From Hexactinellida sp. DTS-2022 (lineage: Eukaryota > Porifera > Hexactinellida): a stretch of DNA of 64,000 nucleotides. The notes below the pieces were generated by a model. It did not search any database, was not told the DNA's origin, and saw nothing but the letters and a program-made list of their open reading frames with translations. Shown one piece after another: positions 1-10,503 of the stretch. Numbering within the stretch: the first letter of the stretch is position 1; each line of letters starts with the position of its first letter. Position numbers and translations under genes: made by a program. The stretch covers positions 2,140,001-2,204,000 of the forward strand of contig JAPNXP010000016.1 in NCBI GenBank assembly GCA_028753945.1, given 5' to 3'.

Positions 1-428
1 TTAACATCTCCCGCTGAATATGTTGACAACATTGTATTGCTTCCAAAGTAAATTAATAAAGTCACACGCTATTCCCAAAATTTCCAAGAGATGGTCTCAT
101 TAGTCATTTCTTTGATTCCCCGAACTCAAAAAAGTGCAAGTATTTAGCCATTTGTTATTTGCTACCTTTATTTCTTCCAAAAAGGTAGAAAATAGTAACA
201 AGTAAATCCATCCGACCCATTCACAATTTGTATGTACCCAAAATTGATATAAAATAATTTTTAGCTAAATATAGGATGCAGAGACTTATCAACATATTCC
301 GTAGCATAGTCAATTACACAATTATTATCATATAATGCATTATCGGCATTAGTGGATTTAAGCAGGGTGAAATGGTGGCATTGTGGACACCTGTAACATA
401 GTACTAGTTCCATAATGTAGTCATAGTA

Positions 429-606
429 CAGTCGAAATCGGGTTTTTTTGCCCCCCAAAATGCACGACAAAAGGAGGCAAAAAAACCCAATAAGCAAAAA
501 AAACCGATGGAAAACACATTAAGATATCACATTTTTGCACGACAAAAGGAGGCAAAAAAACCCAATAAGCAAAAAAACCCGTGGCAAAAAAACCCGATCT
601 CGACTG
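429..606. repeat. MITE-like inverted-repeat element
   Basis: The ends read CAGTCGA(A)ATCGGG and CCCGATCTCGACTG and are flanked by TA on both sides, as for Tc1/mariner-pogo type elements. A 36-bp block starting tgcacgacaaaaggagg occurs twice inside, near 461 and 535. There is no ORF, so it is non-autonomous. The rest of 1-1281 shows no gene that I can support; it is probably intron or intergenic DNA of the gene to its right. Confidence 0.6.
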
Positions 607-1281
607 TATACGTGGTACAAAGTTAATAGTGATAATAATAATGATTGGACATTCTAATTAAATAATAAAAGTTCACGTTTATAAAAAAAGTACAAGCCAA
701 ATATTTCGGGATATGTTAATTAGTGGCCAGCGATGTAAATTAAATATATTTATTTGAATTTTCTTGAAATTTAAATCATTGATTGGAATTTTCAATGAAC
801 AAACTAAATTATATTGCAAGTAAATGTAATATTACGTTGAAAACATGATTGAAATAGTTTTCGGAATTTTAAATAGCAAAAAAACTACTTCAAATTAATT
901 AATTTCTATATAACGTTAAAAAAATTCCATCCCTGAAATTCAGCCCGTACAATAACTGTTTGATAGCAATACCAGAATGTACCATGGATAATTTTTAAAT
1001 ACTTTTCGGTCTAGGAAATTTATATGGACGGGTCTAGGCTTATTATGCGGACTGTCTCATCTCTCAGCCCTAGGGATACATACTAAGCACGCCGTACACG
1101 ATGGAACTTTGTTGAACCATGGAGCCCCCTCGAATAATCGTGAATAAATGCTAAAAATATACTTTCACCTAAGTAGTTAAATCCCTGAATAAATTACTAT
1201 AGGATTCGCGGCATAGTGCGGAATCAGTCATGGATTTATCTCACGGGCCCTAACCAATGTGACCATGGATACTACACTTAC

Positions 1282-3240
1282 CTGTAGGAGGGATAAGTGG
1301 CAGGCTGCGTCTGGTAGCTGGAGGTGGTGGCGGTGCTGGCGGGAGCAGACACGGTGGTGGTGCCGGAGGAGTAGCTGGCGTACTGGTTCTGGTACTGAGT
1401 GTAGCTACAGGGGAGTAGTGATAACTCCTTATAAGGAATAAGGCTGTAGTGTTATAGAATGAATCCAGAGGAATAAACACAAGAATTGCAGTACGTTTTG
1501 GAAATACAGTCGACTCCGCTTAATAGAGTCACTTCGGGATCAGGTTGCTTTGACCCAATAAGCGGAGAAATCTATTAACCGAAAATATTTTAAGCCAAAA
1601 CAGTAATTCCGTCTTATAAATCTAGTGAAATTTTGACCCGAGAAAAGCGGAGAAATTTATTAACCGGTGGCTCTATTAAGCGGAGTCGACTATAGTTAAA
1701 ATCATGAGAAACTAAGTTTTTAAAAAATAATTAAATTTTATTGGGTTAGAACTGAATCAGGGCTCTTGTTATTACGGGTTCCAATATGTGTGCTAAAATA
1801 AGCGCTAGTCTACGTTCCTATAAACTAGAGGCTGGTACAAAGACTCCCTTTGAAGCAATAAATCGAAAATACCCTACCAAAAATTCATATTTTAGTGTAA
1901 TGATCTACCCTGAAAGTATGCGCCAATATATAAGGCACTATTCAAATAAACACTAGTACACTCCAAGAGTATTAGCGCCTGAATTATATACGTCTAAATA
2001 ATGATTCCCCAATTTTTCCCCCAGATGCAAGAAGAGCCATATTTATGGGCAAGATAACATTGCATATACAGTTGACTCCGTCACCTAGGGACCAGGTTGC
2101 TTTGACCCGATTAAGCGGAGAAATCTATTAACCGGAGTCTACTGTATTAGAGTCGGTATATTGCATGCAGCAGTATAGTCGCTAGCTACCTCGGGTACCC
2201 GGCAGTGGAGACGGAGGGAACAGTGGCAGCCGTGGAGAGAGTCGGCAGAGACAAGAAGCTGGCTCCGTAGTGGGAGAGCGCCTGGGCTGCTGCCGCCGCC
2301 GCTGTGGAGCTATCGTAGGTCGTGCCTAGGAATATACAGATAAGCATAGCATAGTAGCATAGTAGCAGGTGGTTAGTATACTCTGACTATTTGGTATTAC
2401 GTATAAGGGGAGTAATAACAATTACGCGTTCCTAGACAGAAACAAATGAAAATACAGGTTATAAGAACATAGTTTGGACTTTGGAGTAGAGAAGTACCGT
2501 ATTCCCCTGAATAAGCGTCCCAGAACTTATTATTTTCGTGACCCAAAGGAAAATGCCTGGATTTTTTGAAAATCCAGAAATAATCTTAGGTGGATTCTAA
2601 TGGTTCTCAGCGACAGTAAACATACCGAAATTGCCTAAAGTATTGGAATTACATTTCAGTTATCAACTAATTGATATTATGTTATCATACAAATGCCATT
2701 CTATTGACCCGCCGCTTATTCGGGAAATACGTTGTCTTATAACCGATATTTCCAATAATATATACGAGCAAAGCGTCGCGCTAGTAATAAAGAAATGGGG
2801 AAACGTTTCCCACGGTTCTTATAACAGGTCCCCACTCATAGGCGCCGAGGTTTGATGATTCCAGGGATGGCCATTAGCCATCCCAGTCCAATTAACGGGA
2901 TAGTCTAGCCATCCCAGTCCAATTAATGGGATGGAATAGCCATCTCAGTCCAATTAATGGGATGGAATAGCCATCTCAGTCCAATATTTGGGATGGAATA
3001 GCCATCCCAGAATGCATGCCTCGGCGCCTATGCCACTGTATTACGCGAGACTGTGTCATTAGGGAACATAGCGGGTATCTTACCCGTGGTGGCCCCAGCT
3101 GTGGAGGTGCTAACAGCTGTTGAGGTACTGGTGACGTCATAGGTGACGCTAGCGACTCCTTGTGCCGAGTATGGTAGAGGCGGGACCGTGGGAATAGGGG
3201 GCATTATGTAGGGGTAGTAGGAGGGGTAGCTGTTGGTCAT
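1282..3240 (-). CDS. 5' part of a gene with a low-complexity, prion-like N terminus (three exons, runs off left edge)
   Basis: Three coding exons can be joined on the minus strand: 3045-3240, 2190-2325 and 1282-1404. Each junction has GT and AG and the phases agree (1 then 2). The first begins with ATG followed by TNSYPSYYPYIMPP, although an acceptor AG just upstream means it could be internal. The translation is about 150 residues rich in Ser, Thr, Tyr, Ala and Gln (for example SYTQYQNQYASYSS and a run of six alanines), with no folded domain. Compositionally it resembles the N-terminal tails of RNA-binding proteins such as ZFR, but that is only a resemblance and I do not assign a function. 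GC content and codon bias of these exons stand out sharply from the AT-rich surroundings. The third exon ends in a good donor (gtaagtg), so the gene continues left of the window. Confidence 0.5.
1507..1694. repeat. MITE, GACTCCGCTTAATAGA family
   Basis: The inverted ends are CAGTCGACTCCGCTT and AAGCGGAGTCGACTATAG. The internal words aagcggagaaat and tattaaccg occur twice. It lies in the intron upstream of exon 1282-1404 and has no coding capacity. A shortened relative lies at 2069-2144. Confidence 0.7.
2069..2144. repeat. Short MITE of the same family as 1507-1694
   Basis: Starts CAGTTGACTCCG and ends CCGGAGTCTACTG with TA at both sides. It shares the words aagcggagaaatctattaa and aggttgctttgaccc with the 1507-1694 copy, but is only about 76 bp and looks internally deleted. 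Confidence 0.65.
2497..2733. repeat. MITE with CGTATTCCCCTGAATAAGCG ends
   Basis: The left end taccgtattcccctgaataagcg is matched by an inverted right end cgcttattcgggaaatacg. The interior is AT-rich and non-coding. It lies in the first visible intron of the leftmost gene. Confidence 0.55.
2836..3033. repeat. Inverted-repeat element filled with a ~35-bp tandem repeat
   Basis: Outer arms CATAGGCGCCGAGG (about 2837) and CCTCGGCGCCTATG (about 3018) are inverted copies. Between them, four to five units of roughly 35 bp built around agccatcccagtccaatta and gggatgg are arranged head to tail. It lies just inside the donor site of exon 3045-3240. Confidence 0.6.
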
Positions 3241-3780
3241 CTCTCTCGGGAAATAAGGTAGTATAGCAAAAGTAGCTAAATAAGTGCGGATAATTTTATT
3301 ATAAACTTACTATTGGATTTATATAGGATATTTGTAACACAGTAATAATAGAAACAGCTGATGAGTCATAACACAATTAGACAAATAATAGAAGTGGCAA
3401 TATGGCATGTAATTCCTCCTATTGTTAGAAACACTGAAGTATATATTTTTGGTTTTATTATTATTACGGTTGATTTTTAAAATTCAATAGAATATACGTA
3501 GATTGTTTTCAAGAGTAGATAGTTTAGTGTTTCAAATTCAGAATTCATTTAGGTTCCACATTCTATCTTATGACAATTGATCCGAAAGGATCAAGGAGCA
3601 CTTGCCCCCCCCCCTCCCATGATCCCATCTCAATATCATCACGCCAATGAATGGACTCGAATCACTCGATCAAGTTTACGTTTTATCATATGGAAGAAAC
3701 TCCATAATATGTATGTATAATATTGTATATGGATATTAATTGTACAAGTTGTATTGAAAGGAAAGCTAATATAATATTTA

Positions 3781-4178
3781 CGAGCCCTTCGGTCTCGGTC
3801 GCTTTGCGACAGATCGGTGCTGTGCACCTCAAGTTAACGGCCGCTACGCGGCCTTACTCCTCACAAACAATTGATTGCATAGTTAGTAAATATTTGTCAT
3901 AGTTATATACTTATAATACACGTTGAAAGCTAACTTCTAGGTTGATTTTGAATTTCATTAATTTGTTTACCTATTTTGTGTAAACAACAACAACAAATAT
4001 TCTTATATTAAATTTATAAATGCGAATTCGTGTTCAGCATACTTGTTTACCTATTATAACATTTGAAAGTTAGTTTATATCCCAATATTAATTGCGGTTT
4101 CTATTCCCCCATCACTTTAATATAATCCGGACAAACACACAAACACACAAACAACAATCGAGATTTAATAATATAGAT
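3781..4178. repeat. Hairpin-headed interspersed repeat, copy 1
   Basis: The head reads cgagcccttcggtctcggtc followed by small GC-rich palindromes (gtcgctttgcgac, cggccgctacgcggcc). The tail carries ggacaaacacacaaacacac and caacaatcgagatttaata. The same head and tail occur at 56051-56952, and tail-only copies lie near 16674-16718, 45368-45402 and 60540-60660. No ORF is present. It could be a SINE or a relic of a larger retroelement. Confidence 0.5.
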
Positions 4179-4230
4179 ATATTATATACATATAAATTTT
4201 AGGAGTTTAGAGGAAAAATCAAAATTTTTA

Positions 4231-4405
4231 CAGTGAACTCTCGTTATAACGAAGTGCTCGGGACCTGTAAATTTCTTCGTCATATCCAAATATTCGTTAT
4301 AAGCGGTTAATAATTATTGCATTTAGTACACTGGGGGGGAAATCTCCATTTCGTTATGAGCGGTTATTAATTCGTTATAGACGTGGTTATAACGGGAGTT
4401 TACTG
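4231..4405. repeat. MITE, CTCGTTATAACG family, copy 1
   Basis: The ends CAGTGAACTCTCGTTATAACG and CGTTATAACGGGAGTTTACTG are near-perfect inverted repeats, with TA on the right side. Related copies lie at 7351-7515, 10287-10455 and 19823-20270. Confidence 0.75.
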
Positions 4406-5128
4406 TACATATAAATATTATTTAGATTAGATATTGTTATCTGTTAACTTATAATTCTTGAGCTAGGAAATTCCTGTAATATATTTTAAATGAATCAAAT
4501 TTTTTGGAATAAATTTTATGGCATAACTAATTAGTGCCAAGTAAGTTTTAGCATGCAATATGCTAATAATCAACAGATCGATAAAGAGAGAGGCACCACT
4601 ACTGTCTTCTGAATTTAGATTCCAACTTTATGTGTCATAAGAACAGATATTGTAAGGTACCCGATAGATGGGCTCCTTTAATTGCAAGACAGTAAACTTG
4701 TTTGGAACATCGTCGCTTTGTTCTGAATACAAGCAATCAGCTTGTAGTTTATTGACTCAGTCCACTTTGTGTATAACTAGCGTTTGACCAGACTGACTTT
4801 ACTGTGTAAGTCCGTGGGTCTAATTACTAATTACAGCTGCATGTTCTAACAAGTATGCCACCCGAATTGTCTATTGATATTACAGATAATATTTGAAGTG
4901 AGTCCATTGGTCTAATTTAGTGCAGTCCGATTGGTGAGGCAAAATAGAAGTATTACTTTCAAATTAAATTATTGGTACAATTAGTTCTAAATTTATCGAC
5001 TATATCGATAGTAATTTGAGAATAAGTTGTACGATATGCTCTATTTAGGATTCCTATAAATACAGCTTCAAGAGATAGGCTTGATATACCAATTTACTAC
5101 AAAGAATAGACTCAACATACATTTATCA

Positions 5129-8100
5129 ATGGACAAACCTCGGTTTCAAGTGCGAGTAGAACTGCCCAGTGGGGACCTACACAGGTTCTCAATAATACCC
5201 TCGCTTTCCTTCGGCGCGCTGCATGCCCATCTCCTCGACATATCGGCCCTCAAAGCGATAACGGTAACCTATCTGGACGAAGAGGGAGATAAGGTTACGC
5301 TTACAAACGAGGAGGAGTTTGTGGAGGCGAAGCGGGCGCTGGATATCGGGACCATTTGCGCCCTGCGACTCACATTGAGTGCGGACACAACTGCCCAGCC
5401 TCAGAAAGAGAAGGCTACGGACAAGCCTCTGCCCACCCCCCGCGCCTGTGGTACCGGCAAGACAAGGAAGATCGGACACTACCCACAGCTAGCAGAGGAG
5501 ATAGGGGAGCTGGTACACGCTAGTGCACCAAAGGAATGCGAGGCTGCTAGCAAGAACACACAAACCATTCCGGAAACAAACGATGTAAGAATAACTAGAC
5601 TCATTTATACGTAGAACTCGGTTACCTGGTTAGTACGTACTAATTTATTTCAACCAAATAAATTAGTACGTACTAGCAGTATGTATTTCCATGTAGGGTA
5701 AACTCGGTTACTAGTACTTACTACGTACACTCGGATAATACTTACTTATTTTCCTTTCCCAAGGGGGTACATTATACCCGAGTTCTACTATAGTATAATA
5801 ACTGCATTTCAGTTCTGATTCATTGTATCCTGTAGAGCTTGCCTGAGTGGAGGGACTCCTTCGTTACCAACGCTTCCAGAGAGATCTCAAACGTTCTAGA
5901 CTCTCTTCTCAAGTCGGTAACAGCTGAGCCCGCCTCCCTACTCACCGCCAGCTGTAACTCCGCCTGTCATCTGGGCATCCTATGCAGTGTCTGCAACAAG
6001 ACTATTCTAGGGAACCGCTACAAGTGTGGGAACTGCCCTCAGTTCGACCTGTGCGAGCTGTGTCTCCTGACCCCGGATGTGCACGACCCCACCCACGTCC
6101 TGCTCCTATTGAGAGTCCCCTGTCCCGCGGCAGGATACACCGACGGACGGCCGGTCCCCATTCTGCAGGATAACCTGTATAGCCCCCGGGCAGTGAGCGG
6201 CCCCTCCAGAGCAGCCAGCGAGCATGCGGAGAGACAGACAGCCCTCGCACACGTGTACATGGACAAGAAGCTGAAGAAGGCCATGAAGCTGGAGCGGAAG
6301 ATGAAGAAGATCCTCCCGCAGCACGTGGATGCACAGGTAAATATACCTTAGCTATTCTTAGTGATAGATACACTTATGACGATTAAGAATTAAATGGGAT
6401 TATCCACCGAAATAATTAATAACAGCTATTAGATACTACAGTGGTTTCGCGTATAGTAAGTCGCATTTTGCCCACGGAATTAGCTTGTAAGCGAACTTGC
6501 TATTAGAGTACAGAATTAACATAAAATGCTCGCTTGGGAACTGAAAATAACTTGCTAATAGAGCAATATAATAATTTCTATTAGAGCCATTGCTACTAGG
6601 CGAACATTTCAGAATACCTTTGGAAATTATTCCCTTTTAACATGATATCCTGTTACACTAGGTCGAAGCTTTCAAGTCTACCATCCAGAACAAGCGCAAG
6701 GAGATCAAGGACATGAAGGAGATGATGAAGGCGACCAAGAGGTTCGGGTACGTCCCCTTCGGTCACGAGGAGCGGGGCCCCGAGAGAACCACCCCCACTC
6801 AGCTGACCGACTACGAATACAGCGCCAGAATGATCCGCGACAAAGGAGAGTGCATAAGCGTGTATCCCTGCCAGCGGGCCAGCTGCAAGTGGCTGGTAGA
6901 GAACAACGGACAGTCATTCTGGTCCTCAGTTCGCTTCCACTGCGTGTCCGGAAATTTCCTCTCGGAGGAGAGACAGGTGAGCCTCCCCTTCTGCTCCTCG
7001 GGGGACCAGATCGAGCTGGAGGTCCCCTTCACGGCCCCGGAGGAACAGGGCTACTTCTACAGCAACTGGCGACTGTCCCACTACGGGAAGGCATTCGGGC
7101 CGCCCTTCAAAGCGGAGGTTCGCGTCAGCTACGGGCTGGAGCAGGAGCTGCTCAGGAAGAATGTAGAGGTCGACTCGGGGGCGGAGGACGACGAGGATCT
7201 GGCCTCGGCGGACCAGGGATTCGCGATAAAAGCTTTCCCGGGCGCGGGGGGAATGCAGCAGCCGCTGATAGCCATCTCCCACGGGGACTATCTGGAAGAT
7301 CCGCTCGTCAACTCCATGCAGGTTAATCTTATGTTTAATTACAAATAGTACAGTAAACTCCCGTTATAACTAAGTCGGATATAACGAAATGACGATTTTC
7401 CCCATAGGCCATAGCTCTAAATGCATTAATTATTAGCGCTTATAACAAATATCCGGATATAACGAATTAATTTACAGATCCTAAGCACTTCGATATAACG
7501 AGAGTTCATGAGTCTGTAATAATAATTCTAATCTCTTATTACACTAAATGACTTACAAATTTATTTCCACAAATACTAATGGAGAAAATACGTATGATTC
7601 CTATACTGAATCTTAATTTATTTTCAAGTAGATAATATTCTATTGTTGCCAACTTCTCTCTCGACATTAACCAATAACATTAGTTGTCTTTCCGTTACGT
7701 AACAATAAATAATGATTTCTAATTAATAATGCTTATCATTCAAAAACGTAGTTCATGAGTAGACAACTTGATTCAATTTGCGTAAAGATTCTATTTGCAT
7801 TAGTTTACATATCAACCACTATCCTACCTTGAATGAATGAATTAATTGATTATTTGACCATTACAAATACGTAGTAGAAATTCTATTTTTAGAAGGTTCA
7901 AGTATGTTGCAATATACAAAACAAATCTGTCCAAACAAAGTAGTAGCTATCTATAGAAGTGATAGTTGCTTAGGTCATTTGAAGTTCTAATATTTTTGCA
8001 TTGTAAAAAATATTGTTGTCTACTTTCCAATTTTGTTTCATATTTGCTCGGGTTCACGTTTATTTGTTCATTAACTTTGCGTAATGAATTTAGTAATATA

Positions 8101-9767
8101 ATCCTAACAATTAAATGGCCACCTCGTTAGTACGTGGCGCAACACAAGCAAATTATGGTTATTAACTCATGCAAACTGCAGGTATCATACTGAAATCAAA
8201 TTCCTTTGGGTATCAATAACATTCGACGTAGTACAAGTAAGGTTCTTTAATCATGAACATCCAAGGGAACAAAAATTGTGTTCGTAATAGAGAAAATAAT
8301 ACAAACCCTATCAGGGTTTTATCCAGGAGCGCGCCAACGCCTAGAGGCGTATAAATTTGGATATGTTTGCGTTTAGGAGCGCGAAAACTGCCGAAAGTCC
8401 CCATAGAGTAATACAAAACTAACCTTTTAGGCGTACATAATTCATACTTTAGTGACCTTAGGACAGTTAGGAGTGTTCAATTCTACTCCTGTATAATACC
8501 CTGAACCCTATGTATATGTAAGTTGTTAATTTAGGACCATAGTGCTCAATGCTCATAGCCATAGCAATAAAAAATTTATATTAAGCATACGAAAAACTGT
8601 TCCAATAAGCAGACCTTACTGTACTACTCTATCTAGGCCCTACCCATTGAAGACAACGACAGCATCGACTTGGACGCCACAGAGCTGCTCCAAGACGAGA
8701 GGCCGACCTCTTCTCTCTTCTCGGAGGACCTGTTAGCAGATCCTATCCTCCCCACCTCCTCGCCTCCTCTCGACATTCCTATGCGCCTCATGAGTAACCT
8801 AGAAACCGCCTCGATAGCCAGCAGCTCCGCGGATAGTTTCATTGTGGTACAAATGCCGGATTCGTTCGATTCTAACAAACCCATATATCTGAGTCAGGGC
8901 AGCGAGGTGGTCCCGGCTAACTTGCTTTCTGGCTCAAACAGAGAAGCGGATTCTTCTGAGTTCTCTTCCCCGATTTCTTCCCCCGAGCCTGTCAGTCCCT
9001 CTGCTGTTCCCTCTCTCCCGCCTATTTTCCTAACACACTCGCCGCAGCCAAATGTGAGCATCACCTCCCTCTCCTCCATCTCCCCTATGTCCAGCATAAA
9101 GTCGTTCGTATCCTCCGTGGCTGACAAGCTAGATGACAGCCTAACTCGCAAACAGCAACAGGACGAAATGTTCTCTTCAACCTACGAGGACTTCAAACCG
9201 TTTGAAATCGAGTTCGATATTCAAACAAGTTTACCCCTATCAGTACAGGAACCATCGCTTACTCCCCTAGCCATCACCCCCATTGTCCAATCACATTCCT
9301 CTTTCTCTCTACAAACGCCTTCCATTCCTCCCGTATCTGTTCAGGCTCCAATCGCTAGCCCGCCTCAGTTCGTCCCAGAGCTCCCTTCGAGCGAGAGCTT
9401 TATGCTCCCCAGCGGAAGCTCCTACTGCTTCAACGCGAAAGCTCTCACTTCGGTCGACAACAACATGTGGCTCTCCCAGACGCAGGGGTCCAATCTCGAT
9501 CCTCACAGCGGACAGGACGACTCCAAGTGGATCGCTTCGCAAAACTCGTTCCCAAACTTCTTGTTTACAAACGACAACGAAGCCTGGATTGCTCCCAGCG
9601 CTAATTGGAAGCCGAAGCAACCAACCACGCCCCTGGAGCGCCTAATGAAAATGGGTTTCTGCAACAGGGAACTTAACCTGAGTCTCCTGGAGAAGTTCAG
9701 CAACAATCTCGAGTTGGTAATTAACGCTCTTATCGAGGAATCTGATACCGCGTGGCCACAAGTATAA
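5129..9767 (+). CDS. NBR1: NBR1 autophagy cargo receptor
   Basis: NBR1 binds ubiquitinated cargo and Atg8/LC3 on forming autophagosomes. Four exons fit with matched phase-0 GT-AG junctions: 5129-5584, 5836-6336, 6662-7321 and 8637-9767, giving about 915 residues (human 966). The domain order is that of the family: PB1 near residues 6-80; ZZ zinc finger near 196-245 with paired Cys (CSVC, CGNC, CELC); the NBR1 four-tryptophan (FW) domain near 375-475 (CKWLVENNG, SFWSS, NWRLSHYG); a Ser/Pro-rich linker; and a C-terminal UBA near 870-912 (LMKMGFCNRELNLSLL). An LC3-interacting motif can be proposed at residues 607-610 (FIVV after acidic SAD, bases 8838-8849), in the place corresponding to the vertebrate LIR. 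The start at 5129 is the ATG directly before the PB1 domain. All three introns contain MITEs. Confidence 0.93.
5611..5793. repeat. MITE with a perfect 19-bp hairpin, NBR1 intron 1
   Basis: Outer arms tagaactcggtta and cccgagttcta are inverted. Inside, 5632-5650 and 5656-5674 form a perfect 19-bp stem (agtacgtactaatttattt and its complement) with a 5-base loop. It occupies most of the 251-bp intron. Confidence 0.6.
6439..6606. repeat. MITE, GTTCGCGTAATAG family, NBR1 intron 2
   Basis: Starts CAGTGGTTTCGCGTATAGTAAG and carries the family words gcgaacttgctattagag and aaatgctcgcttggg. The right end is less clear. Relatives are at 17986-18140, 47411-47564, 50553-50697 and 51603 onward. Confidence 0.6.
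7351..7515. repeat. MITE, CGTTATAACG family, NBR1 intron 3
   Basis: Starts CAGTAAACTCCCGTTATAAC and ends with the decayed inverted match cgatataacgagagttcat. Internal words (ggatataacga, aaatgcattaattatta) match the copy at 10287. No ORF. Confidence 0.65.
8311..8504. repeat. Interspersed repeat R, copy 1 (TCAGGGT...ACCCTGA ends), NBR1 intron 3
   Basis: This 194-bp block is almost identical to 23458-23651, including the stretches ttatccaggagcgcgcc and aactgccgaaagtccccat. Its ends tcagggt and accctga are inverted. The near identity of two copies 15 kb apart implies recent mobility. A decayed relative lies near 46955-47065. Confidence 0.75.
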
Positions 9768-10503
9768 TGTGTGGGTGTAGGCATGGATGAATTACCTATT
9801 TTATACATTACGACACAGTTAACTGTAACTAACTTATTATAAGTACTTATAGTACAGTTATACTTGTTACCTCCCTTTCTATGTCTAAGTTAATTGGTAG
9901 AGTTAGTAACTATTCGTACTCCTGCTCTATGTAACTGTTATTTTCTTATCATTATAAATTTGGGATTCTTTTATTGCTCAATTTGTACACTATTCTTTAT
10001 ATTAGGGGTATCAGATACTTGTTGTAATAACGTATTAATGATTTTTGCCTGTTGTTAGTGGGAGAATAATATGCCATGTTAGGGGTTCAAGCGTACGTAA
10101 AGCAAATTTCCCGAAAATTAGACGTACAAGGATAATTTGATTCCCCTAGCGCCTAGCCTATACAAATGCATATGAACAAATTTAGACGGTCCCTGCTGTC
10201 CATTAACGAGAGCAGTGATGTTTTTGGGGGGGGGGCGCTTATATCCCATGGGGGGGCAATACACCACTGAACGAGAGTCTAATGTACAGTGAACTCCCGT
10301 TATAACGAAATGACTGCTTATAACGAAATGGAGATTTCCACCACAGCATTAAAATTAAATGCATTAATTATTATCCGCTTTTATAAACGAATATCCGTAT
10401 ATAACGAAGGAATTTACAGGCCCAAGCACTTTTTTTATTTCGAGAGTTTACTATATAGTATAGGGCTGTGTAAGTATTGCCCGTGTGTCTCTACAGTTGC
10501 GAG
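9768..10503. other. Intergenic region NBR1 to POLH
   Basis: Both flanking genes read rightwards. The region holds the NBR1 3' side, an AT-rich spacer, two G-runs near 10224 and 10250, and a MITE at 10287-10455 that ends about 50 bp before the POLH start codon. No further gene is visible. Confidence 0.5.
10287..10455. repeat. MITE, CGTTATAACG family, just upstream of POLH
   Basis: Starts CAGTGAACTCCCGTTATAACG and ends with the degenerate inverted arm tttcgagagtttactata. It overlaps the only space available for a proximal POLH promoter. Confidence 0.7.

Larger units (their letters stand above)
3241..5128. other. Divergent intergenic region with three repeat copies
   Basis: This 1.9-kb stretch separates the minus-strand gene from NBR1 on the plus strand and must hold both 5' regions. 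I see no coding exon. It contains the hairpin-headed repeat at 3781-4178, a CGTTATAACG MITE at 4231-4405, and otherwise AT-rich unique sequence. No core promoter element is clear enough to call. Confidence 0.5.

Noticed and set aside
1250-1480. Minus-strand proline-rich ORF TPATPPAPPPCLLPP
   Set aside because: It overlaps exon 1282-1404 of the leftmost gene in another frame. The spliced Ser/Thr/Tyr/Gln-rich frame has matching phases on both sides.
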